DNA from: Colletotrichum lupini
Taxonomy: Eukaryota; Ascomycota; Sordariomycetes; Glomerellales; Glomerellaceae
Length of the DNA: 64,000 nt
NCBI RefSeq assembly: GCF_023278565.1
Contig: NC_064680.1
Location: forward strand, 1,550,001-1,614,000
Direction of reading: 5' to 3'
The translations under genes were made by a program, and so were the position numbers. The notes below the pieces were generated by a model. That model made no database searches. It was not told the DNA's origin and saw only the letters and a program-made list of their open reading frames with translations. This document shows, piece by piece, positions 59,001-64,000 of this stretch. Every line of letters begins with the position of its first letter. The first letter of the stretch is position 1.

Positions 59001-62000
59001 AGAAAACCCTGTTTTGGCGCCGGGCTTGGAGACTTGGAGACTTTGGGAGGTTAACTCGGCACTTCGGTTGACTTACTTGGGGCCATACGCCATTGACTCC
59101 TTCGCTCCGTATTTCTGTCAGTGAGCTGCCTGCCGTCGTCGGAACAGGGGATCTTCGAAAAAGAAAGTGACAAAAAAGTGACGGTGTCACTGGTGTCAAG
59201 TATGGTCACGATCTTCTCCTCTGCTCTCCACCCGCCCGACCGTGCACACGCAATACACCGCTCAATCGAGCTGCAGGAGCAAGAGATGCGGAACCTTGGA
59301 TACGGGGTGGGCGTCGCAATCGTTTGGGGATGCCGGGAACCAGGTGCAAATCACCCCCTCATGACGGGCAGGCAGATTGACGAGGCGTGTCACGATCGAA
59401 CTTCTCCAGAGTCTCCAGCACCACTCACTCCCACCGTATTCTATTCTCAGACGGGGGTTTACCTGAGAGCATGACCGAATACTGTTCAGATATCAGACGA
59501 GAAGCGTACGGTAGGTGATACTCGGCGCGAGCAACCGGTCTGAGACGGAGCCAAGCAATTTCGAAAATTGTACCGTAAGGTGATGATTATTTGATGTATT
59601 ATTGTTGTCCTGGGTTGATTAGAGCCAGTAGTTCGCGATTTGGGGTTGATGAACGAACGCCGGGCCACTGCGGGAAACATAGTATTATCCTATCTGCATG
59701 TTGCGCAGGCAAAACATTGGCATTGTCTCAACGCCCCTCGAAAAAGGTTCTCATGCCTCCAAAGATTTGTAGGTCCGTTCCTGTGATACATTACAGATTT
59801 CCACGATGATCGGTCAGAGGCCTGTCTGTCCGTCTGTTGTCTATGGTTTCAACCGGCGACCTCCGCGATCGAAAGGAGACTGTTCAGCTGATGTCTGATT
59901 TGGATTGTGCCATCCGGCGGCGGCGTAAAACTGACAAGTCGTACCATTATCACATTAAAAATCTGTAACGAGTCCGTTCCAGGCGATGAGTATCAAAAAA
60001 TGAGAAGAGAGTGGCACAGATGGTTCGAGTGGCTGAAGCGCTTCATGCGACTGATGTCTCTCTGCCCGGAGACATGGAGCCTTTGTCTACCTCTTGATCG
60101 ACTAGCAGCCCTATAGCATTCAGGAAACCGTAAAGACGGCGTTTTCATAGCAACATCCATCTCTCCCGCCGCATTCCCATTCCCCTGCCTGCCTCAGCTG
60201 TTTGAGCTTCGAGCGGCATCAAGGTCCTGGAGCTCTCCCCGGTCAAAACGGATGATCCAAAATACCCAGATAGTTGGACGCCTCGCCGCCCGCCATTTGC
60301 TGCATGTTCCATCATCTTCGGTTAGGCTGTGTGCAACACATGGCGTTTCTAAAGTGTATGCCGTGTACCCCCGTTCAGAAACCTGCAGGAATGCCGCCGC
60401 TGTCGGACAATTACCGCAAAGGAAAAGCCTGGCATCAATATTTCCTTGGGGGCGGGGTCTGAAGCGAGGTCAGAGACAACACGATAGTGTTGATTTACTT
60501 GATAATGTGTATGGATACTGGATGCTGCAACAAATAGTGCCACGGTTCACGGCATATGCAGGCAGACGAATTCCACCATGAATTGGGGTTACTGCGGCTG
60601 GCGCGTCGTACCCATCCACCTCCAGTGGCAGTCTTGTTGCGATGGTGACATTATCGCCCGACTTGAGGTAACTGATAAGATCCTGGCGCCATCAATGATC
60701 GCCCGCAACCCCGTCCTTTGCCTGTTGCGTGCCAGACTGTGGTCTCGGGCGGCTGCTTCATCGACCGAGTGACCGTCGCACTCATCTCACATCTCAGAAA
60801 ATTGCAGTCAGCCCGTGTGTCCGTTTTGAAATGCCCTCACACAGCCCCAAGTATACTCGGTGCCCCGCGGGCGTTTTCTCTGAGGCGATTGACGTGTCTC
60901 TTAGTATCGATATACGATTTCCGTATGCGTAGTCGGCCGAGGACGGCCAAGCCACGCTGCCACAGAAACTCTCTTACTCGGCAGCCTCGGCATCGTCCTT
61001 CTTGTCAAGAGAGGACCACAGCTCATTGCCTCCAGCCTTCGATTCGTTGTGTAACCAATGAGAACTCAGAGACGGTAGGCCATACAGATGCATCTGAAAC
61101 ATGCTCTTCTCCTCAACTCTCGTCTCGCTCCGCAGTGACACGAGGTGTGCGACGCAAGCCCCCAAAAGCGTCCACCGTTCTCCCCCCCCTCCGCCGAGAA
61201 TGATGACAAAGTGGCCCCCAAAAGAGCTCGGGAAGCACAGAGGCGTCCGCTCTGTTGGCTCAGTTCACCGTATTTCCCACGTGGTGCTTGGCAAGGGGCC
61301 GGCCGACGGGCAACAACCCACCCCTGACGATCACACCACACCTTGGACACCTTCGAACAGGGATCTCTTCGAGCGAGCGAGCGAGCCGCTGGCTGCTGCT
61401 GATGTGTACTGCGTACGCCCGGACCTCCCCCAAGCTCAGGTGTGATGGGCGGTGCGACGGCGGCAGCTCAGTTGGTCACACCTGGCCTGGCTGCTGCAAG
61501 CTTCTTGCTCATCAGGCTTTCAGCAGAGACGGGGTGCGAATTACAGATAGTTCGCGAGCCAAGAACGCACAGTCGAAGCCTGATTGATGTTGGCTCGACA
61601 CAGCCCATCGCTGGTCAGCTGAACTCCGCCGGTCTTGCTGTTGGTGCCGTTGCTTCGTAGTAGTTCCAATAGAACAGCTTCCCGTCCCAAAAAGATCAAC
61701 GACCGCTACTGCAGGTACAAGGGGAAAATTGGCGACGGATTCTGAGAAGGCCTCAGTTGTATTACTGTACTATTCGCCTTGGTCTCTCGCTTCCCGAGAC
61801 ATCTCACACGGCCCCTTGAAGCTATTCCAATTTATCGTCGCCCGCAGCAAGGGACAACGTCGCGGGGCACTTACAAGTCACGGACAACGTGCCATACTTA
61901 CCAGAAGAGGTCTTTAACAAACGGAGGTCCCAAGGTTCATTCTCCGTGACGAGGTGACAGAGGACTCAGCTCAGGTTTGCCTTTTCCCCTACCCCATACG

Positions 62001-64000
62001 ATGCCGCCGTAGTCGCCGTCATGGTGACCCACCTCCGCGACCCGCCGCGAACCCCCCGCTGCCCAGAAAGTCCGTCGGCCGAGCATGTCAAAAAGAGGTA
62101 ACCCGGGGAGAAAGAGGTTTGTATGACCGGCTCTCGCTTCATTTAGGAGGGCAAAACGTCGAAAAGGTTGCCGTTCCCTAACTCCGGGTGATGATACCCT
62201 TGCGTCAAGGGTGCCTCTGAGACGCGCAAACCCAGAACTCGGTTTGCGTCAAAATGCCCGCACGTCCCGCTCAAACGGTAGAGAAGGCAGACGCTTTACG
62301 GACTCTGTGGACAGTTTCGTCCGGTCCCTCGACAAGGGCCATCGACGTTGGGTCTGTACGGATACGCTACTCTCTGCTGCCCTATCCGTAAGGGTAGTGA
62401 ACATCAACCGGCTTGGTGGGGAGAGAAACGGTTGATCGGCCAGTAGGTGATGCAGGTTGACGCTTTGGGAGGAGGCTAAATCGCAAGTTCACTGTTTCCT
62501 CGGCTTCGTTTTCTGCTACGCCCATGGCCCGAAAGACCGGGTGTTGTGCCATCACCGCTCCAACGATCGTCCACACCCTCATTCTACCGTCGACCCATGG
62601 CAGTGCGTGGTCATGTGTACTCAAGGCTGGGGGGTTGCATTTTTGACGGTGAGGATTCGCTGTGCCTCGCTGACACCATTCAAATGCAATCAATTCTAAA
62701 CCGTCAGCTTAGGCGGGGTAAGTAGCAAAGATGCCCTCTTCTTATCGTTGCCGCATATGCTGTGCAGCGCAGCGAGGTTGAAAGCTGCAAGGCGTATCAT
62801 TATCCATGATGTTTGTCCATGAGAGAGCTGCCGTATAAGCCACTTCCGTTCTACTAAGAGTTGGCGATCCGGCTGTACAGCGGCAAGGATCAGAGACAGC
62901 TCTGCAGCCACTCCGCCGTCCGACATCTCCAATCATGTCGTCAGAGTCTCTCGTCAAATCGTCCGACCACGAGTCCGTGCTGGGCGGGTTAGACGGGAAG
63001 CTAGCGTGACTCTGCCTGTCAGTAAGCCGACACTGATTTGTGATCAGGCGAATTAACTAGGTTAGGCTGTCATTATCGTGACTCTTAGCCACTTGGTCTC
63101 TGAAAATGATGGTGTGCAGCAGCAATTCGACCGAGTACCTATCCTACGACCGTAAGCAGCGTCAAGGGTGGGAATTTGAAGCTTCACAGGCAGATGTCTT
63201 TCGGTACTTGGTCGAGATGTATCTTCTCGAGCTATGTATTTTGGTACGAACGTAAGATCAGCCTTCCATCGCGTGTTTGACGAGTTTGGTATCGATGTTG
63301 CGCATCTAGGAAGCAATAGCAAGTAGCATCCTTGCTGGCGTTTCCTGATTGGAAATTTGCCCTGTCTGCCTTTCCAGGAGAGAGTTGAATGTCACAGTCG
63401 CCTGCGCTTAAAGTCATGTGTCATGCGCTTGGAAGCTACGGTGCCTTTGATCTCCTCGGGGAACGGCTGCCTCGGCCGATAACTCAGCTTCGTTTCCGCG
63501 TCCACCGCTTCATACAGCCTCCTCAAACTCGAAGCCTAGACTAGGGTTTCCTTCCGCCTAGGAGGACCTCGTGGTCGATTTCGTTACGATCGTTACGATC
63601 GTCGGAGTTGTAGAGGCATATACGGCGCCAAGAGGAATCCGCGACAGGCAAGAAGAGGGGCGGTAAAGGCAGAATACGAAATCTGCGCAAACGGCAGTAG
63701 AAGTTCATGATTCCAGCAGGTCGGGAACTTTGCAAAGCTAGTGCGGGCTTGGCGTGACATTGGGACTGAATCGTAACGTCGTATGCTCTCTGTTGCCCGA
63801 AGCCGAACAGCTGGGCTGGCGTATGCCAACGTGCCAACCAACTTGGTTTCCTTCGAGCTCGTTTCACTTGTCTCTGGCCTACTGTGTAAGTAAGCATCGT
63901 CAACCGTGCACGCTTACAGCAACTGTTGCCCATGGCTCATCTGGATCGCCACTTCGGCACCATGCCGTATTGGAGCTATGGCAATCCGGGACTGTCCCGG
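56056..64000. other. Long GC-balanced gene desert, segment 3
   Basis: About 7.9 kb to the window end, GC-balanced and not RIP-mutated, with no supportable gene. It holds TACGGAGTAC-like motifs at about 56503 and 56564, a short AAAAG repeat near 57690-57710, a G run near 57972-57980, and a tandem GTTACGATC pair near 63583-63602. A minus-strand stretch at 60974-61045 has gene-like codon use but no continuation. The right edge may be the start of a gene outside the window. Confidence 0.45.

Overview
The window is nuclear DNA of a filamentous ascomycete (Pezizomycotina, probably a Sordariomycete). The evidence is: genes with short 50-96 bp introns carrying GTAAGT/GTATGT-type donors, a fungal kinesin-5 (BimC), Pescadillo/NOP7, RRN9, PIG-U/GAB1 and SAM37 homologues, and two large AT-rich blocks almost without CpA and TpG, the signature of repeat-induced point mutation (RIP). 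No tool was run. Family calls rest on motifs, and the genus cannot be fixed from sequence alone.

Region 1 (1-24.2 kb) is gene-dense and conserved, with nine genes: a large protein of unknown function with a hydrophobic C-terminus (+); kinesin-5 (+, 4 exons); a HAD-type 2-haloacid dehalogenase-like protein (+); a GH79 glycoside hydrolase (-, 5' end unresolved); a mitochondrial-type succinate-semialdehyde dehydrogenase (+, 4 exons); an Rrn9-type RNA polymerase I factor (-, 2 exons); NOP7/Pescadillo (-, 1 exon); the GPI-transamidase subunit PIG-U/GAB1 (+, 3 exons); and SAM37/metaxin (-, 2 exons). Most are housekeeping genes. RRN9 and NOP7 lie head-to-tail and both serve ribosome production; otherwise I see no pathway cluster.

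Region 2 (24.2-64 kb) has no gene I can support. It alternates long GC-balanced but ORF-poor unique DNA (24.2-34.2, 38.5-47.3, 56.1-64 kb) with two RIP-mutated transposons. The first (34177-38447) is a DNA transposon with 57-bp terminal inverted repeats and a perfect 8-bp target duplication ATAATTAA, which fits the hAT pattern nTnnnnAn. It holds a nested, un-RIPped 223-bp element (37119-37341; ends TGTCACG/CGTGACA, ATAA duplication), probably a solo LTR. The second (47291-56050) is a complete Ty3/Gypsy-type LTR retrotransposon: two 179-bp LTRs, CCCCC duplication, a polypurine tract, and decayed RT and integrase motifs in one reading frame, in the order RT then IN.

The most interesting signals are: RIP stops about 90-110 bp inside the ends of both elements, at all four ends; the nested element is clean inside mutated DNA; more than 26 kb is GC-balanced, non-repetitive and apparently non-coding; and a TACGGAGTAC-type motif is scattered through that desert.
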